Assembly: GCF_010450875.1 (NCBI RefSeq)
Contig: NZ_CP048419.1
Location: forward strand, 21,290 to 85,289
Direction of reading: 5' to 3'
DNA from: Sphingomonas insulae
Lineage (GTDB): Bacteria; Pseudomonadota; Alphaproteobacteria; Sphingomonadales; Sphingomonadaceae
Length of the DNA: 64,000 bases
Shown here: positions 15,848 through 24,552 of the stretch, piece by piece
Position numbering within the stretch: position 1 is the stretch's first letter
How the letters are laid out: each line of letters starts with the position of its first letter
Made by a program: the position numbers and the translations under genes
The notes under the pieces: generated by a model
Database searches by the model: none
What the model was told of the DNA's origin: nothing
What the model saw: the letters and a program-made list of their open reading frames with translations, nothing else

Positions 15848-17572
15848 TCAGGGGGATGTGCCGCCTGCCATGCCACTCAACGTCTTTCGGCACTGGCGAT
15901 CGTTCAATTGGTTGATCTTTACTTCTTGAACACTGACCCGGCTCAATCCCTGCGGCAGGTAGCGGATGATGCGCTTAACGCCGTTATCCTCCACCCGCAG
16001 GCCGTAGGGGACGCTGGCATTGTCCGTCTCACCTTCGGTGCGCTCAACGATTTTCATGCCGTCGCGCAGACCTGCCACATAGGCCGGTAGGCGTGGATCA
16101 ACGCCGGTCACAACGTTACCGGCAGCGGCAGTCGCTTCCGCATCAAATCCTCGGGAGAACGAGGGGCGCTGATTAGTCACGATGGTGGCGCACGCTCCAA
16201 AGGTATCAGCAGGAAGCAAGATCGGCTCTCCGCCCTCCAGATACCGAGCTTCATCAGCCGCGATGTCCAGCCCTTTACGGTTCGCCATTTGGCGAAAAAG
16301 GTCCGTTGCGTATTCGCCGGACGTGCGGGCTGTGGCCAGTTGCGCGTGCATCACTGTGTCGAGATTGACCCGACCGCCACTCGCCTCAAGGAGCTTCCGG
16401 TTCCAGATCGCAGCCAGAAGCGCCCCCCGCTGATAGGCAAGCTTCTGCGCCGCGTCATTCTCCCAGAATGCCGAAGCTGCCTGCGGGCCGGAAAGGGTGC
16501 GCACAGGCGAACCGGCATAGGCCGCCAGCATCTCGTTCCACTGCGCCGCGAAATCCGCTGGCGAGATCAGGCCAGCGCGCACCATCAATGCCCGAGCGTA
16601 ATAGTCCGTGAAACCCTCGCTGAACCAGTAGTGAGCTGGCCGCGTCTTGCGGTCCTGGGGCATGGTGCCGAGGCGGGCAGAGTTCCACGTGTGGAAATAC
16701 TCGTGCGCGAGCAGCCACTTCATGCGTTCGAGGGGCGTGCGCTGATCGACCCATAGGGCGAAGGCATCACCCCGGCCTGTACCGCCCATGCTCATCACCG
16801 TTGGATCGCCGACGATGGGAGCGGCCGTCACCAGAAAGGGCGCGCGCCGGCCCGTCCGCCAGAAATCACGTTCGACGGCGATCACCTGACGGGCAAGCGC
16901 GTTCAACTGCTCTGGTGTGAAGGCGTAGCGCCCGATCGTCGCGACGCGCACGCCTGATCCGTCATGGGCCGAGAAGGTTTGCAGGTCACGGCCTCCGATA
17001 ACGATGCTTTCCAGCGCATCCGCGATGGTGCCGGAACGCAGCGCGCTACGGCTCCGGCCGGCAAGGTGCTCGAGATCGGACGCAAAGCCGATCCCCGGTG
17101 TACCTATCCAGTCGAACGTCGCAGGCACCGCTTCCCGCCCGCCGGGAAAGCCGAACAGCGCATTGCCGGCGGCATAGAACCAGCGCGGGCGGACGACGGG
17201 GCGGGCCTGTTCAGTGTCCTCGACAGTTGGGTCGTGATCGTAGGCGGACACGACCCGGTAGGAGACGGTCAGGTTTGCGCCAGGGACAGCGCGAATTTGC
17301 CAGTGTCCGCCATCGCGCCGTTCGACGATTGTCGCGCCCGCTACCTTGAGATCGCGCGTCCATTGCCAAAGACGGCGCTCACCGCTCCAACCGTCATCCC
17401 ACCGAAAGTCGGTGACTCCGGATGGGTCGGCGCGGAAGCTCACTTGTATGCGTAAGCCTGTAAGCTCGTCGCCCGACATCTCCGGAGCCAGCGTGTAATG
17501 GACAGGCTCCAGCCTCGTTGGCGAAGCCGCAGTGGAGAGTGAAAGGGCAGCAATGCTTAGCAGGAGGCGCAT
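15848..17572 (-). CDS. M61-family metallopeptidase with PDZ-like C-terminus
   Basis: Exported zinc aminopeptidase of the glycyl-aminopeptidase family. 574 aa from ATG 17572, which begins a signal peptide (MRLLLSIAALSLSTAAS); the in-frame codons further upstream would give a non-signal leader. The zinc site is HEYFHTWN (about residue 295) followed by FSEGFTDYY, whose Glu would be the third ligand. A late segment (NVVTGVDPRLPAYVAGLRDGMKIVERTEG) resembles a PDZ domain. It diverges from the histidine kinase gene across a copy of the accessory-region repeat. Confidence 0.85.
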   Translation of the reverse strand: MRLLLSIAALSLSTAASPTRLEPVHYTLAPEMSGDELTGLRIQVSFRADPSGVTDFRWDDGWSGERRLWQWTRDLKVAGATIVERRDGGHWQIRAVPGANLTVSYRVVSAYDHDPTVEDTEQARPVVRPRWFYAAGNALFGFPGGREAVPATFDWIGTPGIGFASDLEHLAGRSRSALRSGTIADALESIVIGGRDLQTFSAHDGSGVRVATIGRYAFTPEQLNALARQVIAVERDFWRTGRRAPFLVTAAPIVGDPTVMSMGGTGRGDAFALWVDQRTPLERMKWLLAHEYFHTWNSARLGTMPQDRKTRPAHYWFSEGFTDYYARALMVRAGLISPADFAAQWNEMLAAYAGSPVRTLSGPQAASAFWENDAAQKLAYQRGALLAAIWNRKLLEASGGRVNLDTVMHAQLATARTSGEYATDLFRQMANRKGLDIAADEARYLEGGEPILLPADTFGACATIVTNQRPSFSRGFDAEATAAAGNVVTGVDPRLPAYVAGLRDGMKIVERTEGETDNASVPYGLRVEDNGVKRIIRYLPQGLSRVSVQEVKINQLNDRQCRKTLSGMAGGTSP

Positions 17573-17613
17573 GTCTATATCGTAACGATGACGGGCGTTT
17601 CGACAAATATGAA

Positions 17614-17680
17614 CATCCCTGATTGGGCGCCGCCAGCAAGATGGCCGAGGCATTCCCGATGGGATGATTGATTGGGAATG
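17614..17680 (+). repeat. TTCCC/GGGAA extragenic repeat, copy at 17.6 kb
   Basis: Copy of the ~67-bp accessory-region repeat (CATCCCTGATTGGGCG..., GGCATTCCCGATGGGATG..., ending TTGGGAATG). It contains the shared block CCAGCAAGATGGCCGAGGC, identical to the copy at 44.9 kb. Lies between the divergent M61 peptidase and sensor kinase genes. Confidence 0.7.
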
Positions 17681-17761
17681 AGATGTTGCACGAGTAGGCG
17701 CGCCATCAACACCTTTGCACAAGCTTTGGACGAGAGGCGTCCATGTGCCAGAGGCGCACGC

Positions 17762-18835
17762 ATGTCTGGACGAGGTAAAGCAAGCATCAGGATCCCGCCA
17801 TGGCGCGCGATCGGTGCGGCGTGGGCGTTGGTTGCGCTCGCCTACACGCCGGCGGTGTGGCTGCTGAACGCCAGCGCCGGGTGGCGAACGCTGCTGGCGA
17901 CCATCGGTGCGATGATCCTGTTCTTTCTGCCTTGGGCGCTGGTCACCCCGGCTGTGCTGCGGGCGAGTGCGCGGCAGCCCCTAGGAGCAGGTCGCACCTT
18001 GCGATCTCTGATTGGGATCGGAGGAATGGGCGTCATCCTTGTTCCGGTTGTTACGGCCCTGGGCCTCATGCTGAACGAAGTTGCAGCGTGGCTGATCGAG
18101 GGGCGCCGCTTCCCACCCCTGGCGCAACTCACACAGGGCGGCACCATCACCTCCTTCTTCTCGGTTCCCGTCTATGTAGCGGTAATCGGCGTGGGTCAGG
18201 CGCTGCTGTGGATCCGCCAAGCAAGCGAGCGGGAGCGCCTGCGGGCCGATGCGCGGCTCGATGCGCTTCGGGCGCAGATCAACCCGCATTTCCTGTTCAA
18301 TGCGCTGACCGCCATCGGCGAATTGGCCCATAACGATGCCGGTGTAGCGCAGGCTGCAATCGCGCGGCTCGCTGCCGTGCTGCGCGCCACTTTGGCGGTC
18401 AAGCGACCGGAACTGATGCTGGCCGAGGAGATCGCGATCGCGAAGGATCATGTCGAACTCTATCGGCTGCTGCTGCCGGGGCCGCTCGACTTTCAGGTGA
18501 CGGCATCGCCTGCCGCCTGGAACGCCCGCGTGCCGGCGCTGATCCTCCAGCCACTGGTAGAGAACGCGCTGGTCCATGCGCTCGCTCGGATTGCAAAAGG
18601 GCGGCTGAGCATCGCCGCCGAGGACCGTGACGGGCGCCTGTCAGTGCATATCCGGAACTCGATGCCGGACAACGTCGCCCCCTCGCGAGGAGCGGGCTCG
18701 GGCTTTGCAAACGTGCGGGAGCGGCTGGCAACCCTCTACGGCACGGACGCGACACTGGCGACCGACGTCCAGGGTGGGCAGTTCATGGTGACGGTCGACC
18801 TTCCCCTGTCCACGACGGGCGACGCCACGGCATGA
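17762..18835 (+). CDS. LytS-family sensor histidine kinase
   Basis: 357 aa. Four hydrophobic segments in the first ~170 residues (WRAIGAAWALVALAYTPAV..., LLATIGAMILFFLPWALV, IGIGGMGVILVPVVTALGLML, FFSVPVYVAVIGVGQALLWI) anchor it. The phosphoacceptor region is LRAQINPHFLFNALTAIGELAH, the His_kinase/LytS signature, followed by the ATPase part with N-box LQPLVENALVHAL and a GSGFANVRERL G-box. Start ATG 17762 is the first that keeps the signal-anchor intact; an upstream ATG exists at 17672. It overlaps the response regulator by ATGA, so they form a two-component pair. Confidence 0.88.
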   Translation: MSGRGKASIRIPPWRAIGAAWALVALAYTPAVWLLNASAGWRTLLATIGAMILFFLPWALVTPAVLRASARQPLGAGRTLRSLIGIGGMGVILVPVVTALGLMLNEVAAWLIEGRRFPPLAQLTQGGTITSFFSVPVYVAVIGVGQALLWIRQASERERLRADARLDALRAQINPHFLFNALTAIGELAHNDAGVAQAAIARLAAVLRATLAVKRPELMLAEEIAIAKDHVELYRLLLPGPLDFQVTASPAAWNARVPALILQPLVENALVHALARIAKGRLSIAAEDRDGRLSVHIRNSMPDNVAPSRGAGSGFANVRERLATLYGTDATLATDVQGGQFMVTVDLPLSTTGDATA

Positions 18836-19545
18836 TCCGCACGCTCATCGTCGAGGACGTGGCGCTGGTGCGGGCCGGCCTTCGTCGCCTGCTGGCCGAG
18901 CATCCCGATGTGGAGGTGGTGGGCGAGGCCGCAACGGTCGCGGATGCGCTGGCACAGGCGGCCGCGACACGGCCGACGCTCGCTTTCCTGGACGTCGAGC
19001 TGCCCGACGGCACCGGGCTCGCGCTGGCGGAGGCGCTGGCGCATCCCCGGCCTGCTTTCGTCTTCCTGACCGCCTTTCCCGACTTCGCGCTGCCCGCCTT
19101 CGGGGTCGAGGCGATCGACTACCTGCTCAAGCCGGCGACGGCGGAAGATGTCGCCCGAGCGCTCGATCGGATGCGGCGCGCACAAGGGGCACACTCAGCC
19201 AAGCCTAGCAAACCGCGCCATCTCGAAATCCGAGACGGCGGGCGGACGATGTTCGTGCCGCTGGACGCGATCGAGCGTGTCGATGCCGCCGGCCACTATC
19301 TTTGCGTTCACGCGCTCGGCCAAGTGCACCTGCTGCGTACGCCGATCACCGAACTGGTGGAGCGGCTCGGCCCCGACTTCGTCCGGGTTCATCGCTCGAC
19401 GCTGATCCGGCTCGACCGGATCGCGGCGATCACCGACCGGCGTAACGGCGATGGCGACATTAGCCTCACGGACGGGAGCACGGTGCCGCTCAGCCGAACC
19501 TTTCGCGCCGAACTCGCGCGGCGACTTGCCGCAGCGGCACGCTGA
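18832..19545 (+). CDS. LytTR response regulator
   Basis: 237 aa. Receiver domain with acidic VED (residues 8-9), phosphoacceptor Asp in LAFLDVELPDGTG (about 55) and Lys in YLLKPA (about 101), followed by a LytTR DNA-binding domain (about 130-235) with IERVDAAGHYLCVHA and FVRVHRSTLIRLDRIAAI. It would be phosphorylated by the upstream kinase. LytTR proteins bind direct repeats; no obvious pair was identified beside neighbouring genes. Confidence 0.9.
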   Translation: MIRTLIVEDVALVRAGLRRLLAEHPDVEVVGEAATVADALAQAAATRPTLAFLDVELPDGTGLALAEALAHPRPAFVFLTAFPDFALPAFGVEAIDYLLKPATAEDVARALDRMRRAQGAHSAKPSKPRHLEIRDGGRTMFVPLDAIERVDAAGHYLCVHALGQVHLLRTPITELVERLGPDFVRVHRSTLIRLDRIAAITDRRNGDGDISLTDGSTVPLSRTFRAELARRLAAAAR

Positions 19546-19646
19546 CGCGCACGGCTCGCGCCACCAAGAACACTGCTCACGCCCGAACGGTTGCGGGCGA
19601 CGCATGGCCGCCGTCTTGCCTCCCACCGAGATCAGGGAGGCAGGTG

Positions 19647-20921
19647 ATGGGACTGAAAAGACTGTTTGTCGGATTTACGATGCTGCTGGTGGCTGCGCCC
19701 GCGGTAGCTGGGGAGGGGGCGTTTCTCATTCGAGGTGCGCGGGTGTTCGATGGAACGCGCGTGCTTAGCCGCCGGGAGGTGCTGGTCGAGGGCGGCCGCA
19801 TTGTTGCGGTGGCGCGCAGGGTGAAGGCACCCGCCGGTACCGAGGTTGTCGAGGCGCGCGGGCGGACACTGTTGCCAGGCCTGATGGACGGCCATGTCCA
19901 TGTCTTCGCCGGCGCACAGACCGATGCGCTGCGGTTCGGCGTGACGACCGTATTCGACATGTATTCAACCGCCGACCGCGCGACGATCAACCGCTGGCGG
20001 GCGCAGCGGCGATCCGATGGACTGGTCAGCGAAGCTGATACGTTCACGGCCGGAGTTGGGGCGACCCCGCCTGGTGGCCATCCGACGGAGCTGATGCGAG
20101 GCTCGACCAAGCTACCGACGCTCGCCACCGATGCCGACGCGGGAGCCTTCATGCGGGCGCGGGTCGAGGCGGGATCGGACTATATCAAGGTGCTTCAGGA
20201 TGATGGAGCGAGGCAGGGCGAACCAGCCGACATGCCTGCCTTCACCCCGACGCGCTTCGCCGAGGTCATTGCCGCCGCCAAGGCGACCGGCAAACTCGTC
20301 GTCGTCCACGTCCAGAAACTGGCCGATGCGCGGATCGCGGTCGCAAACGGCGTCAACGCGCTTGAGCATGCCGTCTGCGATGAGCCTGTCGATGACGCGC
20401 TTATCGCGGCGATGAAGGCGCATGGAACCGTTCAGACGGCAACGCTAGCGACCTATGCGGGCCTTGCAGGTACCGATGATGCCCGCCAACTGGCGGCAGA
20501 CCCGGCAATCGCGCCCTTGCTTTCATCCATGCAGAAGGGGATGCTGACACTCGACTGGCAGCACCCGCGACCCGTCGATTATGCGACAGCTCTTGCCAAT
20601 GTGAGCAGGCTCGCCCGCGCCGGCATCACGATGATCGCGGGCACCGACGCGCCGAACCCGACTACCGCGTTTGGACCTTCCCTGCATCTGGAACTCGCTT
20701 TGCTGGTCCACGCGGGTCTAAGCCCGACACAGGCGCTCATCGCCGCGACCTCCGCCCCGGCCCGCTTCTTTGGGACTACTGATCGCGGACGCATCGCACC
20801 TGGACTCAAGGCCGACATGATCCTCGTCGATGGTGACCCGACCAGGGACATCGTCGCTCTGCGCCACATCGTCAACATCTGGAAGAACGGCTACGTTGTT
20901 GATCGTAAGCCGCGGACCTGA
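19647..20921 (+). CDS. Exported metal-dependent amidohydrolase
   Basis: 424 aa. Signal peptide MGLKRLFVGFTMLLVAAPAVA, then an imidazolonepropionase-like amidohydrolase. The HxH metal motif is DGHVHVF (about 77-83), with VTTVFDM after it, further His in VVVHVQKLADARIAVANGVNALEHAV, and the catalytic Asp in IAGTDAPNP. I chose ATG 19647 over the adjacent GTG because GGGAGG is then 6 bases upstream. It follows the LytTR gene on the same strand after 101 bp and ends 9 bp before a repeat copy. Substrate unknown. Confidence 0.82.
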   Translation: MGLKRLFVGFTMLLVAAPAVAGEGAFLIRGARVFDGTRVLSRREVLVEGGRIVAVARRVKAPAGTEVVEARGRTLLPGLMDGHVHVFAGAQTDALRFGVTTVFDMYSTADRATINRWRAQRRSDGLVSEADTFTAGVGATPPGGHPTELMRGSTKLPTLATDADAGAFMRARVEAGSDYIKVLQDDGARQGEPADMPAFTPTRFAEVIAAAKATGKLVVVHVQKLADARIAVANGVNALEHAVCDEPVDDALIAAMKAHGTVQTATLATYAGLAGTDDARQLAADPAIAPLLSSMQKGMLTLDWQHPRPVDYATALANVSRLARAGITMIAGTDAPNPTTAFGPSLHLELALLVHAGLSPTQALIAATSAPARFFGTTDRGRIAPGLKADMILVDGDPTRDIVALRHIVNIWKNGYVVDRKPRT

Positions 20922-20930
20922 ACAGCAGAG

Positions 20931-20998
20931 CGTTCTCGGAAACGAACGGCCAGCGAGACGGGCGACGCTTTCCCAGAAGGATGGTATTTTGGGAAAGC
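20931..20998 (+). repeat. TTCCC/GGGAA extragenic repeat, copy at 20.9 kb
   Basis: Copy in the common orientation: CGTTCTCGGAAACGAACGGCC..., ending ATGGTATTTTGGGAAAGC. It directly follows the amidohydrolase and touches the stop of the next, opposite-strand gene, so it may act as a shared 3' structure. Confidence 0.65.
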
Positions 20999-21189
20999 TA
21001 TTGTGGTGATGCCCTTCCTCGCTTGGTCCTAACGACGGAGCGGGCAGCAATCTCACCCACAAGCAATCCGCCAAGCACGAACCAATCTTCGCGGCTAAAC
21101 GGCCACGCGCTCCACCCGAGGACGCGGGGGATAATTAGAGCTAGCAGCCCCCCGACAAATGCGACGGGGATATGTTGCATAAGGCGCAT
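20998..21189 (-). CDS. Small membrane protein (63 aa)
   Basis: MRLMQHIPVAFVGGLLALIIPRVLGW is a hydrophobic N-terminal segment and WFVLGGLLVGEIAARSVV a second; the C-terminus is basic. AAGGA lies 7 bases before the ATG. It sits 30 bp downstream of another tiny membrane protein on the same strand. Nothing more specific can be said. Confidence 0.5.
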   Translation of the reverse strand: MRLMQHIPVAFVGGLLALIIPRVLGWSAWPFSREDWFVLGGLLVGEIAARSVVRTKRGRASPQ

Positions 21190-21219
21190 CGCATCGTCCT
21201 TGAACTAATGGCGTACCCA

Positions 21220-21474
21220 CTAGGCGCTCGGCGGAAACGCTCGGAAGTGTCTGATAGCTACGGCAGCCATCAGACCAGAAACGCCAACGGAGAAAAGTGC
21301 TGCGTGAAGGCTATGGTCTACAGCAACATATCGGCTGGATGTGAACAAGCCAAAGGCAGCGCCGATAACGGCATAGCGAGCCAACGGCGGGAGGTAAGGG
21401 TTACGCATCAACATCGTCACGATGATCGCGATGCCGCCAATGGCCGCAGCCAAACTCAATGCGTCATAGATCAT
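21220..21474 (-). CDS. Small membrane protein (84 aa)
   Basis: Three hydrophobic segments (MIYDALSLAAAIGGIAIIVTMLM, LARYAVIGAAFGLFTS, HAALFSVGVSGLMAAVAI) suggest a three-helix membrane protein. ATG 21474 has GGAGG nine bases upstream and is preferred over the TTG two codons earlier. Paired with the 63-aa membrane protein downstream; could be a small efflux or stress unit, but this is a guess. Confidence 0.5.
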   Translation of the reverse strand: MIYDALSLAAAIGGIAIIVTMLMRNPYLPPLARYAVIGAAFGLFTSSRYVAVDHSLHAALFSVGVSGLMAAVAIRHFRAFPPSA

Positions 21475-21556
21475 CGTCAACCGCCTCCGCTGAGATGATC
21501 GAAGTTAGACGATTGGCGACCGCGTTTGCAATCAGACGGGGATAGAGGCGGCGGGG

Positions 21557-21623
21557 CTTCCCAAAAACGAACGGCCAGCGGGACGGTCGCAGCCGTCCCG
21601 ATTGGGATGGTGAAACGGGAATG
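21557..21623 (+). repeat. TTCCC/GGGAA extragenic repeat, copy at 21.6 kb
   Basis: One of the best-preserved copies: CTTCCC..., AACGGCCAGCGGGACGGTCG, CAGCCGTCCCGATTGGGATG and a GAAACGGGAATG end. The inner hairpin GTCCCGATTGGGAT and the outer TTCCC/GGGAA pairing can both form. Confidence 0.75.
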
Positions 21624-21714
21624 TCCGCTATTGGTGGTAATCGGAACCTCCGGTTCTGGATTGAAAGCGAACTGGGGGCGTCACATAGAATGGGCACAGA
21701 TATACGGTAACGGC

Positions 21715-22578
21715 TCAAGGCCGTTGCGCTCGGCCCTTCATCGAGAACAGGAAAGTGGCGGTGAGAGCCGCAGCGATGGCGAAGTGGAACGTACCGGCTT
21801 CTGGTGACCAGCGGCTCGCCCACAGGCTGCGATCAAAGGCTATGCCGCCAACGGCATTCACCAGCCCATGCAGCCAGATGCAGGGGATCAGGCTGCCACG
21901 GCCGATCAGCCATATGCGCGACATTACAAAGGACAGGCCGATGACGCCGAGCGTGTAGAGGGGAAGATAGGCGACGAAGGGAACGCCGCTCCGCCAGTCG
22001 GCGAACATCGCCATGATCGGCAGGTGCCACAGTGCCCAGACGATACCGATGATGAGGGAGGCGCGAACCTCGCCACCCTGCTCCAGCAGTCGCGGCAACA
22101 GATAGCCGCGCCACCCGCCTTCCTCTCCCAACGGACCGGCCCCCATGATTGCGGTCGCCACGCCGTTGAAGACCGAAACCGGGAACACCGTCAGGTACAG
22201 GAGGATCGGTGCCTGACCATGCAGCCCTTCAAGCCGTGGGGCATAACCGAGGGCGATCGTCAGAAGGAGAAGCGCTATCGGAAATGGCAGCAGCGCAGCG
22301 GCATAGGCCCGCCATCCACAGCGGAAGCGGATGAATCCGCGCAGCCATTCCTTGAGGGAGCCGGGGCGCGAAATCGCAGAGAGAATGGCCGCAGCCACGC
22401 CCGGTCCGAACGACCCGGCATAGATCGCCGCCATCATGGCTCCGGGACCGTGAAACGTATTCGGTCGTCCGGTTGCCAGCCATATCCCGATCCAGATCGA
22501 CCAACTGATCGACACCGTCAGCAGGACGAACGCCATCGCACCCGGTCGCGTGCGACCGGCTGTCTTGTCAGCCATCAT
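21715..22578 (-). CDS. CPBP-family intramembrane metalloprotease
   Basis: 287 aa, about eight hydrophobic helices. The ABI/CAAX motifs are visible: GEEGGWRGYLLPRLL (EExxxR), WALWHLPIM (FxxxH equivalent) and LHGLVNAVGG (HxxxN). Starts at ATGATG 22578/22575 with AAGGA upstream; translation from further upstream is less likely. Third gene downstream of PadR and HAAS genes, 35 bp after the HAAS stop. A PadR-like operator copy overlaps its leader, so it may be repressed together with them. Substrate unknown. Confidence 0.85.
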   Translation of the reverse strand: MMADKTAGRTRPGAMAFVLLTVSISWSIWIGIWLATGRPNTFHGPGAMMAAIYAGSFGPGVAAAILSAISRPGSLKEWLRGFIRFRCGWRAYAAALLPFPIALLLLTIALGYAPRLEGLHGQAPILLYLTVFPVSVFNGVATAIMGAGPLGEEGGWRGYLLPRLLEQGGEVRASLIIGIVWALWHLPIMAMFADWRSGVPFVAYLPLYTLGVIGLSFVMSRIWLIGRGSLIPCIWLHGLVNAVGGIAFDRSLWASRWSPEAGTFHFAIAAALTATFLFSMKGRAQRP

Positions 22579-22583
22579 TATTT

Positions 22584-22598
22584 CCTTGTTATGCGAGG
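22584..22598. promoter_or_regulatory. Candidate PadR operator before the CPBP gene
   Basis: CCTTGTTATGCGAGG, the same element found twice at the padR start (23552-23566 and 23583-23597). On the minus strand it includes the AAGG ribosome site of the CPBP gene. Confidence 0.45.
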
Positions 22599-22613
22599 TT
22601 TTCGGGCAAAATT

Positions 22614-23198
22614 TCAGCGTCGCTGTCGGATAGTCCGAAGTCCCTTGGTGAGCGCGACATAGAGCAATGCCGCCAGCAGCAACGCGATGGGGATCGACCA
22701 CCAGCCAAGCAGTTCGCGGGCGCCGTCAGATTGTGCGACGATGCCGGCGCTGACCGTGCCATCCGGATGACGGAACACACCGACATGCTCACCCCAGAGC
22801 GGCTTGAGCAGCGCCATGCCGGTGAAGATGGCGAGCAGCAGATAACCGAGGCCGAATGCGAGACCAATCACCGCCCGTCGCGATCCGGCCATGATGGCAT
22901 AGGAAAGCCCCCGCGCGATCGTGATCGGGCTGTAGGTCCGGGTGCCGCGCTCGATCATCTCGTCGGCGAGCAGCGGGCGCAGATAGTCGATCGGTCGGCC
23001 GAGACGCGACAGGGCCACGTCGAGCCGTTCCCCTTCGTTTCCCCCCGACGCAGCAGCCATACTGTCAACAACATGCGCTTCCAGATCGCCGCGCATTTCG
23101 GCTACGTCCGCATCTGCACGCGCGAGCAGGCGATCGACCTCGGAGAAATAGGCGTCCCAGCGACGGCGCGCGGCAGGATCGGTGAAAGCGGGGGTCAT
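22614..23198 (-). CDS. HAAS-domain (DUF1700-like) membrane protein
   Basis: 194 aa. The N-terminal half (FSEVDRLLARADADVAEMRGDLEAHVVDSM...LGRPIDYLRPLL) is an HAAS-type soluble domain, and the C-terminal half has three membrane helices (VIGLAFGLGYLLLAIFTGMALL, LLGWWSIPIALLLAALLYVAL and a weaker one). Such proteins are usually encoded with a PadR regulator, and here the start overlaps the padR stop by ATGA. Confidence 0.75.
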   Translation of the reverse strand: MTPAFTDPAARRRWDAYFSEVDRLLARADADVAEMRGDLEAHVVDSMAAASGGNEGERLDVALSRLGRPIDYLRPLLADEMIERGTRTYSPITIARGLSYAIMAGSRRAVIGLAFGLGYLLLAIFTGMALLKPLWGEHVGVFRHPDGTVSAGIVAQSDGARELLGWWSIPIALLLAALLYVALTKGLRTIRQRR

Positions 23199-23560
23199 GC
23201 GGACGCTCCTGGCAGCAGGCTATCGACGGAAGCGGCTAGCTTCGACCATGACGGGATCATACCCCGTAGAAGCTCCCGGCCCTGCGATGTCAGGGCGTAG
23301 TATTTGCGGGGTGCGCCACCATCGCCATCGGCGAGGCGGGACGAGATCAGCCCGTCCTTCGCCAAGCGCAGCATCAGCGGATAAAGCGTCCCTTCCGGCA
23401 CGTCGATCGCGGCGCGCCTGGCGATCCCGGAGATTAGCTCGAAGCCATATTGCTCGCGATCGCTGAGCGACAACAGGATGACGAACTCCAGCACGCCCTT
23501 GCGGAGCTGGACCTCCCATCTGCCAATCGCATTTTGCGACTCATCCGATTGCCTTGTCAT
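23195..23560 (-). CDS. PadR-family transcriptional regulator
   Basis: 121 aa, a compact PadR winged helix: RKGVLEFVILLSLSDREQYGFELISGIAR...VPEGTLYPLMLRLAKDGLISSRL...RKYYALTSQGRELL. First gene of an operon with the HAAS protein and CPBP protease. No clear Shine-Dalgarno precedes the ATG, so the message may be leaderless. Two operator-like copies overlap and precede the start, consistent with self-repression. Confidence 0.85.
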   Translation of the reverse strand: MTRQSDESQNAIGRWEVQLRKGVLEFVILLSLSDREQYGFELISGIARRAAIDVPEGTLYPLMLRLAKDGLISSRLADGDGGAPRKYYALTSQGRELLRGMIPSWSKLAASVDSLLPGASA

Positions 23561-23597
23561 GCAAGGGTAATAGGCCGCATATCCATGTTATGCAAGG
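23552..23597. promoter_or_regulatory. Candidate PadR operators at padR start
   Basis: Two copies of one element, CCTTGTCATGCAAGG (23552-23566, covering the padR start codon) and CCATGTTATGCAAGG (23583-23597), spaced 31 bp apart, about three helical turns. A third copy lies before the CPBP gene. Confidence 0.45.
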
Positions 23598-23694
23598 TTC
23601 GTGTTCATGCTGCCGACAAACAGGTGGGGCTGTTGAAAAATGCGCCGCTGGCACCCGGTACGGTTGGGGGCGAAATGACACCCCAAGGCATAGC

Positions 23695-23811
23695 GATCCC
23701 GTCTCGCATGGGATCGTGAAGCGGGAAACCTCGTGACGGGCGTTTGTGCGCGTGCAAACCCAGTGGTCGTTTTGATTGCAGGTCGCCGTTAGCAATCCGC
23801 CGCAAACTCCT
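23695..23811 (+). repeat. Partial extragenic repeat plus duplicated 3' flank
   Basis: 23695-23729 is the right half of the ~67-bp repeat (GATCCCGTCTCGCATGGGAT..., GCGGGAAAC). From there to 23811 the sequence matches 31600-31693 closely (GGCGTTTGTGNGCGTGC, then CTTCATCGGTCAA and beyond). It is the 3' flank of a duplicated lipoprotein gene. Confidence 0.65.
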
Positions 23812-24552
23812 TCATCGGTCAACATTCCTGGTGAAATCAAACGAGGAAAGCGGCGGAATGAAGGGATCGAGCCCAGCTCGGTCGAGGTCAGTGAGAAGCC
23901 TTGTCTCTCCGGCAGCGTCGCTCAGCCATGGCAGCCGGCGATTGATCGTGCGTGTGACCGGCGCGTCAACGATCTCGAACGTCACACGTCGAATGGCCAC
24001 TGCAAATGGAGCGATACGGCCGGGCGGCAGGGGGCCGATCCAGCGGATCGTCTCTGGACGTGAGCGGTCGGCGAAACGGACGAGGTCGGGCCAGTTCTGT
24101 AGCTGACTGCTGCCGGACGCGAAGGTTGGCGGCACCTCGCGAACGCCGCGGATCGCCTTGATCGCCGCGATCTCGGCGCGTCTGACCTCGTAAGTGTCGC
24201 CTTTCACAGACGGGATCAGCGATCGCGCGACGCTGCCGGGCCAATCCATGAAGTTGCCGGCCCGCATCAGGGCGAACACGGAACCTTGCCGCCCCAGATC
24301 GATGACAATTGCCTCGCCATTCTCTCGCGTCCTGATCGCTCCTGGGCTCGGGATGGTCTGTGGCCCCGCTTGCCACGTGTGCACCTCGATCACGCCTGAA
24401 CCGCTCCTGACTCCTTGCGGCGTCGCTACCTCGACGGTCAGGCGGTAGCGGTATGTGGGCAGTTCCTCGTACCCAGGTGTGCAACCGGCAAGCACGAGCA
24501 ATCCCAGCAGCGATAGGTAGGCACCTGCCTCGCGAAACGTACTGCGGGCCAT
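23812..24552 (-). CDS. Putative lipoprotein, paralogue A
   Basis: 246 aa with a lipoprotein signal (LLGLLVLAGC, lipobox LAGC, so Cys is lipidated). The mature part (YRYRLTVEVATPQGVRSGSGVIEV..., FALMRAGNFMDWPGS, WIGPLPPGRIAPFAVAIRRVTFEIV) has no family I can name. About 86% identical by eye to the protein at 31694-32434 and distantly related to its neighbour at 24552-25259. Start ATG 24552 shares one base with that neighbour's stop (TGATG), so the two are coupled. Confidence 0.7.
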   Translation of the reverse strand: MARSTFREAGAYLSLLGLLVLAGCTPGYEELPTYRYRLTVEVATPQGVRSGSGVIEVHTWQAGPQTIPSPGAIRTRENGEAIVIDLGRQGSVFALMRAGNFMDWPGSVARSLIPSVKGDTYEVRRAEIAAIKAIRGVREVPPTFASGSSQLQNWPDLVRFADRSRPETIRWIGPLPPGRIAPFAVAIRRVTFEIVDAPVTRTINRRLPWLSDAAGETRLLTDLDRAGLDPFIPPLSSFDFTRNVDR

